A stretch of 64,000 bases of DNA from Isoetes taiwanensis (GCA_021234155.1 JAJEKV010000023.1:10861141-10925140); one strand, 5' to 3'; counted from the first letter of the stretch, positions 1-11,690 are shown. Translations and numbers: made by a program. The notes: generated from the letters alone by a model not told the origin.

Positions 1-1
1 A

Positions 2-1033
2 GCTAGCAAGAGGTTTGAGGAGGTTGTTCCACTAATTAACAGGAACGAATGGCTTCTTCGGACTGTGCAGTTGAGGAAACAGGGTTCGTGGTTCGGATCG
101 TTTGAGATTTTCAACGAGATTTGCAGCAGGCAGTGCACGGTGGAGCGGGATCGTATTTTGGGAGTCCTAGGGCTTCTAGGGGTGAATGCAGCCACTAATA
201 AGCATGAGGGGCAAGAAGAGGGGAAAAACGCTCTTCAACTTACTGCAGCAACGCCAGAAGAGCAGCTGGTTGAGCTTGCAGCCTCGGGTGCATTCACCGA
301 ACAGCTGTTAGTGGAGTTTTGCTGGATGGATAAGCATAGCGGACGCTCCTTGCCACAAATGTCTTGGATACCTGATGTCACTAGCCTCGAATCCGGCGAC
401 ATTCGACCTTTGTGGTCCCAAGTGGGTACAAAAGAATACCGCAGTATGGCATCCAATGTCCATGCCTCCCCGCATGGTCCCTTAACCTTAACCGTCAAGG
501 TTCTCAAAGGGTACCTCACATGTGTAGATTCAAAGAACTTGTCATGGCTTGCATTAGATCATGCTATGGCCGAGGATCATCGTCTTCACTTCCAACACAA
601 CTCCCTTGTTTCCCGAGACTATAAGGACGATGCTTCTTTTTTTTACTCTAGGCAATTCGGTCGAGAGGAAGTGCAGCTATTCAATATGGAGCATGTAGAT
701 ATTGTTGACCAAGAAGATAGATTCTTCGGGGGTGTTGATGGGACTCTTGAACTCACCTTTAACGAAAACGGGTCTTTAAGTCTCCCATTCAAAGATCTCA
801 AAACTTTCAAAGGCTTTGAAATGTGGTTGTTGTATCTTGGTCACTACCGAGGGTTTGGCACTGTGTTGCTTTGTCTCCACAAGCGTGGCGTCCAGAACGA
901 GGTACACAAGATTGGAACCCTTGATGCATCTTACATGGGCATGCTAAGGCTCTTGGATGACATAAAAGACCCTCCACAAGTGGTTACTATTTCAGGTTAT
1001 GGAAAGTACTTGGATGACCATGTTGATTTATGA
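2..1033 (+). CDS. C-terminal part of an uncharacterised, possibly HET-like protein (cut by the left edge)
   Basis: The frame is open from base 2 to the stop at 1033, so the gene starts outside the window. I see no reason to begin at 65, since the reading continues upstream (NRNEWLLRTVQLRKQG). About residues 40-60 read CSRQCTVERDRILGVLGLLG. This resembles the 'DRVYGLLGL' stretch of heterokaryon-incompatibility (HET)-like proteins, which is the only family hint and a weak one. The rest (MSWIPD, LWSQVGTKEY, LYLGHYRGFGTVLLC) is not recognised. No membrane segment or signal is visible. A damaged copy of its last 240 codons lies 1.8 kb downstream, so this copy looks like the intact member of a local duplication. 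The coding call is fairly safe; the family is not. Confidence 0.6.
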   Translation, partial: ASKRFEEVVPLINRNEWLLRTVQLRKQGSWFGSFEIFNEICSRQCTVERDRILGVLGLLGVNAATNKHEGQEEGKNALQLTAATPEEQLVELAASGAFTEQLLVEFCWMDKHSGRSLPQMSWIPDVTSLESGDIRPLWSQVGTKEYRSMASNVHASPHGPLTLTVKVLKGYLTCVDSKNLSWLALDHAMAEDHRLHFQHNSLVSRDYKDDASFFYSRQFGREEVQLFNMEHVDIVDQEDRFFGGVDGTLELTFNENGSLSLPFKDLKTFKGFEMWLLYLGHYRGFGTVLLCLHKRGVQNEVHKIGTLDASYMGMLRLLDDIKDPPQVVTISGYGKYLDDHVDL

Positions 1034-1115
1034 AGACAAGCCATGTCCTGATTATTAATAAGAACTGCCTACATCAATGACAACTTGTTATGTAGAGCTA
1101 GTCACGTTTCTTTGT

Positions 1116-1941
1116 ACAAGTTAGAGTGATGGACGGTATATGATGGTCCACTTAAAGTAGGAAATATTTCCATAGAAAATCTTTACCACAATGCCTTATT
1201 GTAGTAACTAGAAAGGACTTATACAAGCTTTGTTTAACTCCAAATAAGAGCTCTAAAAATAGAATGGCGACCTCAATTTCACTATATGATCCAATCCCCT
1301 CAACATAAAATGCCAGTTTTGGAGCAATTAGGCAGCCCATTATGATGCTAGGTTCCATCAAGCCCTCCAGCTTTGAGCTCCACCTATAAGGAAAAAAAGA
1401 AATAAGAATACAGCATGTTGTAAGAAAGAGGGCAATCAAGGTAAAACAACCTTGTTGTCACAAAGTTGTTTCATGATACGTGTCAAGGTGCGATGGAATT
1501 TTAGCCTCCTTTCTGCACGTGCAAGTAAAAGCTCAATCATGTACATCTGGAAGCTAGACATTTATTAAAGTACAACCAGTCACATAATGCTTATTTATTG
1601 AAGTTTTTTCTTTTTTTTTTTCCTTTATGTAAAGTATTAATCTTGTGATAATAAAGGGAAAAACTTAATCAGGCAGCATGCATGGAAAAAATCAGGCTTA
1701 AAATAAGGGCTTGAACTTATAGAAACCATTAAAGCTTCCTTCTTCCTTTTCTTTTGGAAAAAAAAGAAAAACTTGACGGTTATTCTTAAAAAAGTATGAG
1801 CCGAATGTATTTATGACAAAATTTTAGGGTTGATTTCCTTTTGAGGCAAATCCGGTCTATCTCGATAGCAGGAGCGTTGCCAGGCGGCCAGAATTGAAGA
1901 TCCAGGAATTTCCCGGTTGTTTACTAAGCCCATCCTAAAAG
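1116..1941. other. AT-rich spacer between the duplicated copies
   Basis: No convincing gene is present. The stretch has poly-T and poly-A runs near 1605-1622 and 1757-1772. The short minus-strand ORF at 1152-1439 is hydrophobic and low in information, and looks like chance. Confidence 0.5.
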
Positions 1942-2166
1942 ATGGGTTACAGCTCAGACGGAGAGTCTGAAGATTATAATTCAGAGGAGGAACTTGGGCG
2001 CTTTGCGGAAACTGATAGAGAATGCAACTGGTGCAAAGCTTCTGTTGAATTTGAAAACTTAAAGATGGAAAGACGATATCGTGGAAGAGGTTTTGAAGCT
2101 AAACATGGATTTAGTGAAGGAAGTGATGGGTATGGTGAAAAAAAAGAGGTTTTGCTGGATGGATAA
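1942..2166 (+). CDS. Short acidic ORF upstream of the broken duplicate
   Basis: A 74-codon ORF begins MGYSSDGESEDYNSEEELGR and is rich in Ser, Glu and Asp at its start. It ends just where the duplicated block begins (2150), in a different frame from that block. It could be the first exon of an older gene interrupted by the duplication, or chance. No family is recognised. Confidence 0.25.
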   Translation: MGYSSDGESEDYNSEEELGRFAETDRECNWCKASVEFENLKMERRYRGRGFEAKHGFSEGSDGYGEKKEVLLDG

Positions 2167-2940
2167 GCATAGCGGACTCTCCTTGCCACAAATATCTTGG
2201 ATACCTGATGTCAGTAGCCTCGAATCTGGCGACATTCGATCTTTGTGGTCCCAAGTGGGTACAAAAGAATACCACAGTTTGGCATCCAATGTCCATGCCT
2301 CCCCCCATGGTCCCTTAACCTTAACTGTCAAGGTCCTCAAAGGGTATCTCACATGTCTAGATTCAAAGAACTTGTCATGGCATGCATTAGAGCATGCTAT
2401 GGCCGAGGATCAGCGTTCAAACACAACTCCCTTGTTTACCCAGACGACAAGGATGATGCTTCTTTTTCTTACTCTAGGCAATTCGGTCGAGAGGAAGTGC
2501 AGTTATTCAATATGGAGCATGTAGATATTGTTGACCAAGAAGATAGACTCTTCGGGAGTGTTGATGGGACTCATGAACTCACCTTTGATGAAAACGGGTC
2601 TTTAAATCTCCCATTCAAAGATCTTAAAACCTTCAAAGGCTTTGAAATGTGGTTGTTGTATCTTGGTCACTACCGAGGGTTTGGCACTGTGTTGCTTTGT
2701 CTCCACAAGCGTGGCGTCCAGAACGAGGTACACAAGATTGGAACCCTTGATGCATCTTACATGGGCAAGCTAAGGCTCTTGGACGACATAAAAGACGCTC
2801 CATAAGTGGTTACTATTTCAGGTTATGGAAAGTACTTGGACGACCATGTTGATTTATGAAGACAAGCCTTGGCCTGATTATTAATAAGAACTACCTACAT
2901 CAATGACAACTTGTTATGTAGAGCTAGTCACGTTTCTTTG
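2150..2940 (+). pseudogene. Broken tandem copy of the 2-1033 gene
   Basis: Bases 2150-2940 repeat 317-1115 almost base for base, with an offset near 1,830. The copy continues past the coding end into the 3' flank. It is disabled in two ways. A 7-base deletion near 2415 (after AMAEDQR) shifts the frame. A CAA to TAA change at 2803-2805 stops it about 16 codons before the parental stop. After the shift the original frame resumes and keeps the parental residues (FGREEVQLFNMEHVDIVDQE), so the breaks are recent relative to the duplication. Confidence 0.85.
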
Positions 2941-3639
2941 TGCTAAATTCTTGATACAACGCATTATATTACAAGATTATATAAACAAGGTCTTGCGCAC
3001 GAGGGGTTGCCCTTCAGTGGCCCGAAAGTGTGTTTTCATGGTTTTTGTAGAATGTGGGTTTGTTCGGGTTTGATCAATGCTTGGGTTGCTTGTTATATAT
3101 TATAGAGCTTAATAGATAATGTGTTTTGCATTGGTTGTATATTGCTGCAAAAGAGCATGCTGTGTGCGTGATATTTTTGGAGACATCACACATGTTGCAT
3201 AAGTCCGCAGGTGAGCTGCCTTTTGCATACTTGCTGATCAAGTTCAACATAATTGAAATTTGAGAATGTATTTCCTAGCCTTCTCTTTGACTTCATGCTT
3301 TCATATCTTGGAAGATAAAGAGGATGCAGTTTAGCTTGATGAGCTTCAAACACAATGGAGATAGCGAAAGTGTCCTATGTGAGATGCACAGTTTCCATTG
3401 TATCGAATATGCCTATGTAGCCGTCTCATTGGCTTCAAGTTAGGAACAGGAGTTTTTCAAACACTCTAGAACACTGACCTCAATTGGCAAGCGTTTCCAG
3501 AATTACCAAAATGTCATGTTTATAGGAAAATGTAATAAGCAGGCTTCCAGCAGGCTTCTCGTATCTGAATGTAGAAGCACATTCTTTTTTGTAAGATGAA
3601 GCATAATAGCGTCCAATCAGAAACATCTCTCGAATAATG
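2941..3639. other. Intergenic DNA, nothing recognised
   Basis: AT-rich sequence without a convincing exon, RNA gene or repeat. Confidence 0.4.
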
Positions 3640-3809
3640 GTAGATGAAGGTGAATACCGCATAAACCACCAAGGCAGAAGAACAATATTTAGATAGTGCA
3701 TTTGCAAATGTGACGCTATTTGGTTGCATGAATTCCACCTGCATTTGCTGATGAAATGCAGTAACTGCATATCCAAAACCATGCTGAGCATAGGCTCCAA
3801 TAATGGCAT
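3640..3809 (-). pseudogene. Pentatricopeptide-repeat (PPR) gene fragment
   Basis: On the minus strand from about 3807 downwards the sequence reads NAIIGAYAQHGFGYAVTAFH, then MQPNSVTFANALSKYC. This is the repeat pattern of plant PLS-class PPR proteins, which are organelle RNA-binding proteins. The codon before the first Asn is TGA where the family usually has Trp, so a TGG to TGA change is likely. The similarity fades below about 3640. Only about 1.5 repeats remain and no start or stop is present, so this is a decayed fragment. Confidence 0.7.
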
Positions 3810-4198
3810 TTCATGAAACTATATCAGGCTTACTCGTTTGATTGAAAATTTTGTCCTGCACTTTCAAGACAACAAGAGGTGGCATACAAGTTAATAATTA
3901 CATTTCCAATATTTATGTCTGACCCAAATCCACTTCTTATGATTTGAACATGTAAATGCTTTCCTTTTGCGAAGAAGACTGCTTGATTTGCAAGAGCATC
4001 TATAGTGCGGACAAATGTTACATTATCGCACCATATCGCATTGGAGTCAGTTGTGTCAACACAACATGGTTAAAAATAGATGGGGCTAGAATGAAATCTG
4101 ATGCTGCGTATATCTGGCACAATTTCTAAGATACAATATATCATGATCTGATATAAGAAACAGAAAGAAAGGTTAGCAACCAGATGAAACACACTCAC

Positions 4199-4324
4199 CA
4201 AATGAGAAAGTGGCTGGTCATATATAAGCCAAAGATTTGAATTGTCACCATGCGAAAGTTGGTTGGCAAGATTGACAAACGCATTTTCAATATGTGGATC
4301 GGGAGCAAATCCAAGGAGAACCAC
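4199..4324 (-). pseudogene. Isolated starch synthase III exon (minus strand)
   Basis: Exactly 42 codons lie between a 3' splice site (TAG before 4324) and a 5' splice site (GTGAGT after 4199). They read VVLLGFAPDPHIENAFVNLA and then LWLIYDQPLSHL. This matches the GT5 catalytic domain of plant starch synthase III, the enzyme that extends starch chains from ADP-glucose in plastids. The exon is open and its splice sites are intact. The preceding family segment lies only 234 bases away but on the opposite strand (4558-4685), so the two cannot be spliced together. This is a displaced exon, not a working gene. Confidence 0.85.
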
Positions 4325-4557
4325 CTACATCCCAGCCATGGCACATATAAAATGAAAACTGAAACTCTTATTTTCCCAGCCGAGGTAAGCCAGAAATTAC
4401 CTGGCATTGTCCTCTAAATGGCATGCTTAATAAGGTGAATTCCTTCTGTGATGTTCAACGACCTACTATAATAATCAACTAAGGGACTTCTTGGATCTGT
4501 TGTATGTATCTCATTTTTCATGGTTTCCCTTGCTTGGCATCATTATCTTTATATGAG

Positions 4558-4685
4558 GTCTCGTTTACATATGCGCAAGAAATTTCTGGCAATCCGCCGA
4601 TCTCTCCTCACTTGCACAAGTTTCATGGAATTATAAATGGAATAGATCTGAAAATTTGGGATCCATTTGATGATCCATTCACCCA
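4558..4685 (+). pseudogene. Isolated starch synthase III exon (plus strand)
   Basis: The 128-base open exon follows an AG at 4556-4557 and ends at a consensus donor (GTAAGT from 4686). It reads VSFTYAQEISGNPPISPHLH, then KFHGIINGIDLKIWDPFDDP. This is the starch synthase III/IV segment with the KFHGI-NGID-WDP motif. In normal genes it lies amino-terminal to the VVLLG segment found here on the other strand. Neither exon has the rest of the gene nearby. Confidence 0.85.
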
Positions 4686-6495
4686 GTAAGTACATGATCT
4701 GGTCTTTTGTACCAGTTGAGTTGCAACTAATTTGATAATTAAGAAAAAGAAAGCTGACTCTTGGCCACAACCAATCTATTTATGCAGATATCAGAGCCTT
4801 TCTTTTGCATATCCAAATACCGAATATCATGGAATAGATTAGGGACGGCCTCACTTATCGACATGAACAGTGATGCAACTTGTGGTATCTAACATATAAT
4901 TAGTAAGAAATTTATGGAAGGAGTAATTCTAGGCAGCTTAGAATTTCGTTCTGCTGAAAATTTCAAACAAAATTTTATGGTGCCTAGAATTCTCCAATGA
5001 AATTTTAGCCAGCTTTAGATTTAGCCCCTTCATGAGGCAATCTTCTTCTCTGCAACAGTTTTTGGCCTTTAATTCTGCCTTCTAAAGTCTGTCACTAATT
5101 TTTCCTTTAGATTTAGGCCTTGTCTATGCATCTAGATGCATAAAAACAAGCCTGGCTATGGCTATGCCCGGTTCTGTATATGCCCTTATGCTTGGTTCTT
5201 TTGGATTCTCCTCATGTTCGATGTGCTTGCTGAATTGAGACTCTACAGAGCACCCAGAAGCATCTAGTAATCCTTCAAGAGGTTTTCACATTGAAATGGC
5301 ATTGAAATTTCCAACATTGAACCGGTCAGACGGATCCAAATTTTTGGATCCCTTCTCGGATTCTTCTTGATCCGGCAGAGTTAGGATGCGGCAGAGTCAT
5401 CAGAAAATGCTCGATTCTTCTTGATGCAGCAGAGTTAGGGGCTCAGTTCTTCTTGATGCGGCAAAGTTAGAAAAGCGGCGGTCTATGCAGAGTTAGTAGG
5501 TGGCGCCCAATTTCAGTATAAAATTTCGCTGTTTAAAAACCTGTCGAATAAGGGCGAAATCTGAAGGTGGCTAAAATTTCGTACTAGTATATTTCATCAA
5601 TACTATATCATCACTCCAGTTTCTTTAGGCAAGAATCTAAACAGATTCAGACTTGGATTGGTTATGGATAAGTACTGATAATTGCCTCGACTCTTATCAA
5701 GTTGGTCTTTATACTAGTACAGAGCTTGTTCTACTTCTCATGTAAGTCATATCACCACAAAGCATTGACATGCTAGCTCTTTCTGATCAATTAGATGCCT
5801 ATCTTGGGGATTATCTTCTGCAATTGGAGAACGAGTCAGATATTACATAAGATTTGACATGGTTTTTGGGAAGTATTTGTATACCAAATAGTATGATGCC
5901 AGACATCAATAATTGGGTTCTATTGTTTGCATGGTTGAGGGTTTTTGGGAAGTTATATTGTGAGAATTTTTTATTTTTGGAAGATTTTGTTTGTGCAGGG
6001 GAGGAGGCGGCGTGCGGAGGCAATGTTGCCCACTGCCATAAGGCTAGATGGAGATGGCAGAAGCAGATGTGCGCCTCCGTCCCCGTCTTGCTCTGTTGTC
6101 TAGAAGGAAGATAAATACCTTCAGCAATTTCGTGGAGTAATTTGGTGCTGATTTTTATTTCCTTGTTTAACAGAGTCTGCTTGTTTTGCAGGGGGATACT
6201 TCCACGGCTTCTTCCATTGCATGAGAAGTACGTGAAGTCATTCATTGCATGGCATCTACCAATTGAATTTGTGTTTCTGGCGAAATCCCCCTGGCTCTGT
6301 CATCTTTCTTGGAGGACTGCAAAACTTGTAATTAGACATTATATCTGATCCAGAAGTGGAAGCGAGCAGTTGGTTTTGTCCGTTGTATTTTTGAAGCGCC
6401 CTTTGTTCTCTTAAACAAGCTCTAGAAAGGCTGACAGATGCAAGCACACTTTCCCTTGAACTCATTAGCACTGTAAAGAATCTATACAAAACTTA
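4686..6495. other. Intergenic DNA, no gene recognised
   Basis: There are several short ORFs (5811-6245 minus, 5854-6114 plus) without family motifs. Near 5380-5480 the phrase 'gattcttcttgatgcggcagagttag' occurs in three imperfect versions, a small degenerate repeat. I see nothing else. Confidence 0.4.
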
Positions 6496-6497
6496 GC

Positions 6498-6700
6498 CTA
6501 AGGAAGGAAGGAAGGAAGAAACTTTTAATGTCCACGGAACCCAATCGGGTTATGGGACCACAAGTACAAAACGGGACCGAAGTCCCTAACCAGAACAAGG
6601 GCCGAAGCCCACAGAACAAACCATAATCACCATGGCCCAGATTAAAAACCACCTGGGAAAAAACTGTTGCCGGGATGACTACGCTTCCAAAAATCCATGC
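6498..6700 (-). mobile_element. 3' end of RTE-like LINE, copy 1
   Basis: A GGAA run at about 6500-6520 is followed by 'gtccacggaacccaatcggg ...tatgggacc'. The same order (GGAA run, 'cgtcc-cgga--ccaat-gg', then 'tatgggaccc') occurs at 17,199 and 58,466, where reverse transcriptase sequence follows on the minus strand. This copy is the 3' tail only, with a tetranucleotide tail in place of poly-A. Confidence 0.55.
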
Positions 6701-6789
6701 TATTGCAAGAAGCAATAAGCATACCTCCAACAGACAAGACCTCACCAAACGCCTCGGAACCGTAACCTCTTCACAACTGGGTGCTGGAA

Positions 6790-7050
6790 GACCGACGCCC
6801 CCAACGCCAATCGCCCAGACGCGCAGGGAAGGCGGCGCTCAGAGAAACCGCTCAGGGAAATCGCCCAGTGGAGGTGCCTCCTCACTAAAGCGCTCCACCG
6901 ATCCAGGCATGCTCTCAGGCACATACGCTCAGGCACGCTCTCGCAGGCAGGCGCCACCCATCACTGCACCTCCCAGGTGCCATCCATCACTACGCCCAGA
7001 CAACCCTGAGGCGCCCAGGCGCTCAGGCAGGCGCTCAGGCAAGGGCACGA
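6790..7050. repeat. Degenerate GC-rich minisatellite
   Basis: 'CGCTCAGGCA' and variants ('aggcgctcaggcaggcgctc') recur irregularly about a dozen times. The Arg/Pro-rich ORF across it is a by-product of the repeat. Confidence 0.6.
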
Positions 7051-10000
7051 GGTAAAGTATTTGGGTTTGTGAAGAGATTGTTATGATGGTTCTAATAACG
7101 TTGTTCCTTATTCCTATTTGTTTGTGAATTAGAGAGCAAAGCAATAACTTGTTGTAAAATCTGGCAAGGAGTCTAGCTGCAAAGCTGCTTGTTTATTTCA
7201 TTCTTCCAGTTCTGTTGGTATAGAAGCTAGATTCGTATGCTTCTGAGGTAGCATGATATAGCGTATATATTGACTCGTGTTGTGGTTTTGAAAACCATAT
7301 GATGAGCTGGAAAATGGGGTTTGACCCCATCTCGATTTTTGTTCAAGGGCTATGGTTCTTGGAGAGGGAATATGATGTGGCATATTCCCTTCATCAACAG
7401 CTCAAGTTAAGCGATTATATGAGTAGAACGATTATATGAGTTAAGGGATTATGTGCCATTGAGGTATCCTATTCCCACATAAAGTTTTGAAGCCTAATTT
7501 TAGAAGATGTTTGTTTTTGGCATCTTGCCAGTAATTATGAAGTGTAATTTAGATCTATTCTACCACTTGGGTGCCTAAAAATGCAACAATAGTTTATAAA
7601 TTCTAAAGCACCAGTTAGCAATAACATATAACATATGAAATAATGTTTAAACGGTGCCATGAGCTTAGTAATTGTCTAATATGCTAAAGAATCAACTTGC
7701 ATATCGATTGTAATGTTCTTTAGAAGCTTTTCTTCAGACGACTTGCTCTGTCATACAACTGTTGGAAATATCAGTTTCAAGAAAGACAATAAAATGTCCA
7801 TGAGCCATGTTATAATTAATTCTAGTTATTGCATTTGTAAGTGCAACCTGTGTGGATCTTATGAGAGGCCGGATTCTTCGGCGGCTATATATAATAAGTC
7901 TAAGTTTTCTTGCCTTTATTTTCTTTGAATTTAAGTATGCCATTCTTCAGCGCCTATTCTTCAACATAAGATATGTTTTCGATCTTATTGTGGCGCTAAA
8001 AATTAGTCTAATGCAATTAGTTTCTTTATGTGAAGGCATGCCCCTGTACCCATTGTAGAGTATATATTTTCACGCTTCTGGCCCTGCTCTGCTTTGCCAC
8101 ATACGGATCCGGTGGAAGGTGTTCCACGGTTTGCCAAGCCTATTCTTGAAAACTGGAGGTGGGCTCTTCAGGAATAGCACAGTCCAGGCAAGACTTTGCC
8201 CAAAAGCTTGTTCTGCTGACCATGTTCTGAGCTCCGGCGTGCAAATAAAAAGCTGGAACACAACACGTGTCAGCAGGAGAGTCAATTTCAAAGAAAATGC
8301 CGCAAACAAAATATGGAGGACAGAAAATGTAAATGCATTATATAAGAGTGATAATTTTTCAAGTTTGGAATTGTATAACTATTTGTAATCTTGTAATTGA
8401 GTCTTATCCTGATTTCTTTTATGGTTGAAATCTATATATAATACCAATGGAGAAATATGAGGATAGTCTGTGCGCAATCTTAGGCGTTGATATTGGCCGT
8501 TAGATTATCTCTGTGGAAGTTTTGAAGGAAAGCATCGCTTCTTCCGAAACCGTTCTCCTCTTGTGATTCCCTTTTTCGTGTCTGTGCATCTCCACCTCCT
8601 CGCCGTCGTTGCATCTTCTATCTCAACTCTCCTGATTCTTTTCTTGTCGATTTCTGGTGGACCCAAATTGATTCGATGCTCTTTTTTGCGACTTATTTTG
8701 ATGCAAATCTCGCTGATTTCTCACCTTCAAAGTATTTGCTTTTATCCAGGTTCAAAATCACTTCCATCGCATTCCCTTCGGTATAATTTCATTGCATTCC
8801 TTTGTGTAATAGTGCTTTGCTAGATTGAAAGGCTTGAGCAGGTGGCGTTTCAACAGGCATCTGGAAGAACAGGCTATGGTTGTTCTGGCATCACCACATT
8901 TGGCACGGGAAAAGCAATAAATAACGAAACTAAACCTCAGGCAGATCATGTGCGTCACAAGCATTTTTTTTACTATCAATATTCCTTCGCCATATTCTTT
9001 GTGCTTTCAGCAAGAGTTCTCCTAGTTATAGCTGCAATGCGGATTAGACGAAGCTTTTAAGATGTCTCTGATCCTTCTTTGGCTTAATATATAGGTATGA
9101 ATTTGTCCTTTCATTCTGTCTTTCTGCTAAATGGAAATCACTTGATATGGAGTGTTTTTTAAGTGCTCATTATCTACTGAAGATCAGGCACATAAAAAGA
9201 CAGTCATCAGATTTTGAAGCTATCTATATGGAGATATATATATATCCAAGGTATAGCAGCTTATAATATTATGGATCATGAGAAGATAGTAGCCAAACAG
9301 GTGGAAGTAAAACCCTTAGTTTTCTAAACCTTAGACAATTGTTTTATATCTTAGTTTTCTGTCAAGTTGGAGTCATTTTTCTCACCTTTTCTTTTAGTGC
9401 TACTGTCCACCGATTTTATGGGGATGTAAGGATGATGCATGCAATAGGATTTTCAATAGCACATGTGTTGGATCATGTGACAGTTTTTATGTCTACACAG
9501 ATTCTACTAGCACAAGCGGAGTTATATCATCAAACACCATGTTTTTTACACCAGTGATGGCTACCGACATGAATTTCCAGTTTTTCATTTTGGATGTGGT
9601 CATAATCAAATGGGAGACCTTTTTGGATCAGGATGTATGGTAGTATTCAATAGGGTTCCAATGTCTCTTCCATCTCAATTAGAAAAAATGGTTTGATATC
9701 GATCCCAATACAACAAGCCCTTTAATCTTCAGCTCAATGTTGGAACTTCATGAACCTCAGATATAGTTCACTTCAGTTATAGATTACATGCATGAGCATA
9801 TTTTTGCTATGTCAATCTGGTAAGTATCGGCGTGGCTGGAACAGAGTTTAAATATTGTCTGCCAACTTTTTATACAACCAATTAAGTGGAGATGGAGGTA
9901 TTATTCTTGATTTTGAAACAGCTTCTTTGGTCTTCTTGAGGAAATGATGATAGGAATGCCAAGTCACATGTGTACTATGCTAGAGGAAAGACTGTTCAAG

Positions 10001-10055
10001 TATGATCCACAATTATAATCAGCTGCAGCATCTAGCATATCAAAGAAGGCCTGTA
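7051..10055. other. Long intergenic stretch, no gene recognised
   Basis: AT-rich DNA with only short ORFs. A stretch at 8120-8340 is less AT-rich and has several overlapping ORFs, but none shows a family motif. Short T-rich runs occur at 8400-8700. Confidence 0.35.
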
Positions 10056-10140
10056 TCAGACAGCTTGAAGATACCTTTCATGATAAAATGCTATGGCGTA
10101 GTCGTCATTGAGGTATGAAATTATATTTTTGTACCTCGAT
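10056..10140 (+). repeat. Direct repeat, copy A (partner at 10576)
   Basis: About 80 bases beginning 'tcagacagcttgaagatacc' recur at 10576-10655 with a handful of substitutions. Both copies contain 'aaaatgctatggc' and end near 'atgaaat-atatttt'. The spacing is 520 bases. The intervening DNA holds the kinase fragment, so this may be a local duplication around it. Confidence 0.7.
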
Positions 10141-10144
10141 TCAT

Positions 10145-10252
10145 CTTCAGATACAACGATCTGCTACTACTAGAGGATACAACTCAATATACTTGCTTGG
10201 GGATGGTGGATTTGGCGCCGTTTATTGTGCTATGTTACCATATAGATCTAAA
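10145..10252 (+). pseudogene. Receptor-like kinase fragment (ATP-binding loop)
   Basis: The sequence reads LQIQRSATTRGYNSIYLLGD followed by GGFGAVYCAMLPYRSK. This is the start of a receptor-like kinase domain, with the glycine-rich loop pattern GxGGFGxVY. The catalytic Lys segment and all later subdomains are missing downstream. It is a fragment of one exon. Confidence 0.6.
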
Positions 10253-10575
10253 ATAATCCATTCACTTGGTTTCTTCTAGGGCACATAGTCTTTCTATCTG
10301 CACTATGGATCATAGCCGTTGCTTTGGCTTCAATGGGAGTCAAATACCTAGTTGATGAGGGCTCTATTTAGGACAAAGATAGTGTCCTCCCCATCTAGGG
10401 AATGGACCAGCGAAATCCTATTTTTCTGCCTGACCCATGAACAAGTAAGGCATATAGCAAGAAGAAGATCATGGCATCTGATCATGATTGTTAGAGGACC
10501 GCATACTTGCATACTGTAAGACAACATTCTGATTTCTGTCATTTTTCTTTTTGTATTCATATGAAGTGATAAACT

Positions 10576-10655
10576 TCAGACAGCTTGAAGATACCTTTCT
10601 GGACAAAATGCTATGGCACAGTCATCATTGAGGCATGAAATCATATTTTAGTGTC
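10576..10655 (+). repeat. Direct repeat, copy B (partner at 10056)
   Basis: Second copy of the 80-base block described at 10056. Confidence 0.7.
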
Positions 10656-10860
10656 TTTTTTTAGTGTAATTCTTCTTGTTTGATAGGTTGAGGCTATTTT
10701 GGTCTTCAGGTCTTTGCCCAATCAAGGCTTGACGGTGCACTCAGATGTGCAGAAATTATGGGATAACAGGGCATATTCATGCCTAAAAAACATGGTTATT
10801 TTTTGCTTCAAGGATTTGGAACACAACAAGATAGTTTTTTTTCCTTGATTTTGATAATAG

Positions 10861-11086
10861 AATGGTATATATTGGTACTCATAACCTTCAACTGGGAGAG
10901 ATGATGGCATGTGTACCTTTGGAGTTCAGCAGTTCAGGAGATGGAATGATGTGCTGGCTGGAGGAATATTGCAATCATTTGCTCTCTGGTGTGTATGGAG
11001 TTTGCAATAATGATGGCCACTGGAGTATCAGCCTGTTTCCCGAGAAAACACGATTTTGTACAGAAGCTATGACTCAAGGCATCCAG
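10861..11086 (+). pseudogene. Exon-like fragment, family unknown
   Basis: An open stretch lies between an AG (10859-10860) and a good donor (CAG then GTATTG at 11087). It reads GVYGVCNNDGHWSISLFPEK then TRFCTEAMTQGIQ, which looks like a conserved folded protein and not chance. I could not name the family. No neighbouring exons were found. Confidence 0.3.
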
Positions 11087-11655
11087 GTATTGTTGAATCT
11101 TTATTTATTTCTTGAAAAATCAGCTAATGCTCAAAATTAAATATTGACCATTTCGAAGAGATAAACCAAATTTGAGTCTCATGTGCAACAGTGTAAAATC
11201 CATCAGAGTTGTTTGTTACCATTTCAAAATGCCTTAATTTGTGGGAGCATATTAAAATATGAAAGTGTTCTACAGTTAACAGAGTTGCCATGAGAGAATT
11301 GGAATCTTAGAAAGCAAGGCAAAGCAAAGAAGAATCCTCGTCGCTTCTTCACCTCGACCGCGGGGCCAGTTCACCGGTAGAGTGAGTGATCGGACTCGTC
11401 GCCATAGGCCGTCTTACGACTTTAAGATATATGATGCCTTGTGGCTTAAATATTTACCTGTCCAAAGGTTACTTATTTTCTAGCTAAAAACTTGCTGATC
11501 TGATGAATATCAAAATGGTTTTTTGTGGGCCACTTAATTGTTTGTCACATATGCAATGCTCAGTTTAGAAAACAGGTCTTCTTCTCTTCCATATTATTTC
11601 AATTTGTGCCATGTCTCTGAAATATGCATTCTTAGTCAATGCATCCTAATCTATA
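11087..11655. other. Intergenic, nothing recognised
   Basis: AT-rich, apart from a short GC-rich patch at 11335-11420 without a gene. Confidence 0.35.
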
Positions 11656-11690
11656 CTAGTTATGGTGCCCGGCATTGCCGGGCATAGTTG
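11656..11690 (-). mobile_element. Helitron 3' terminus (minus strand)
   Basis: On the minus strand, a hairpin GCCCGGC-aat-GCCGGGC (11667-11683) is followed by ACCATAACTAG and then T. A short GC-rich hairpin about 10 bases before a terminal CTAG, inserted before T, is the standard 3' signature of plant Helitrons. The element body would extend to higher coordinates. I could not fix its 5' TC end. Confidence 0.65.

Noticed and set aside
6675-7055. 126-codon Arg/Pro-rich ORF
   Set aside because: It is a translation of LINE tail sequence and a GC-rich minisatellite.
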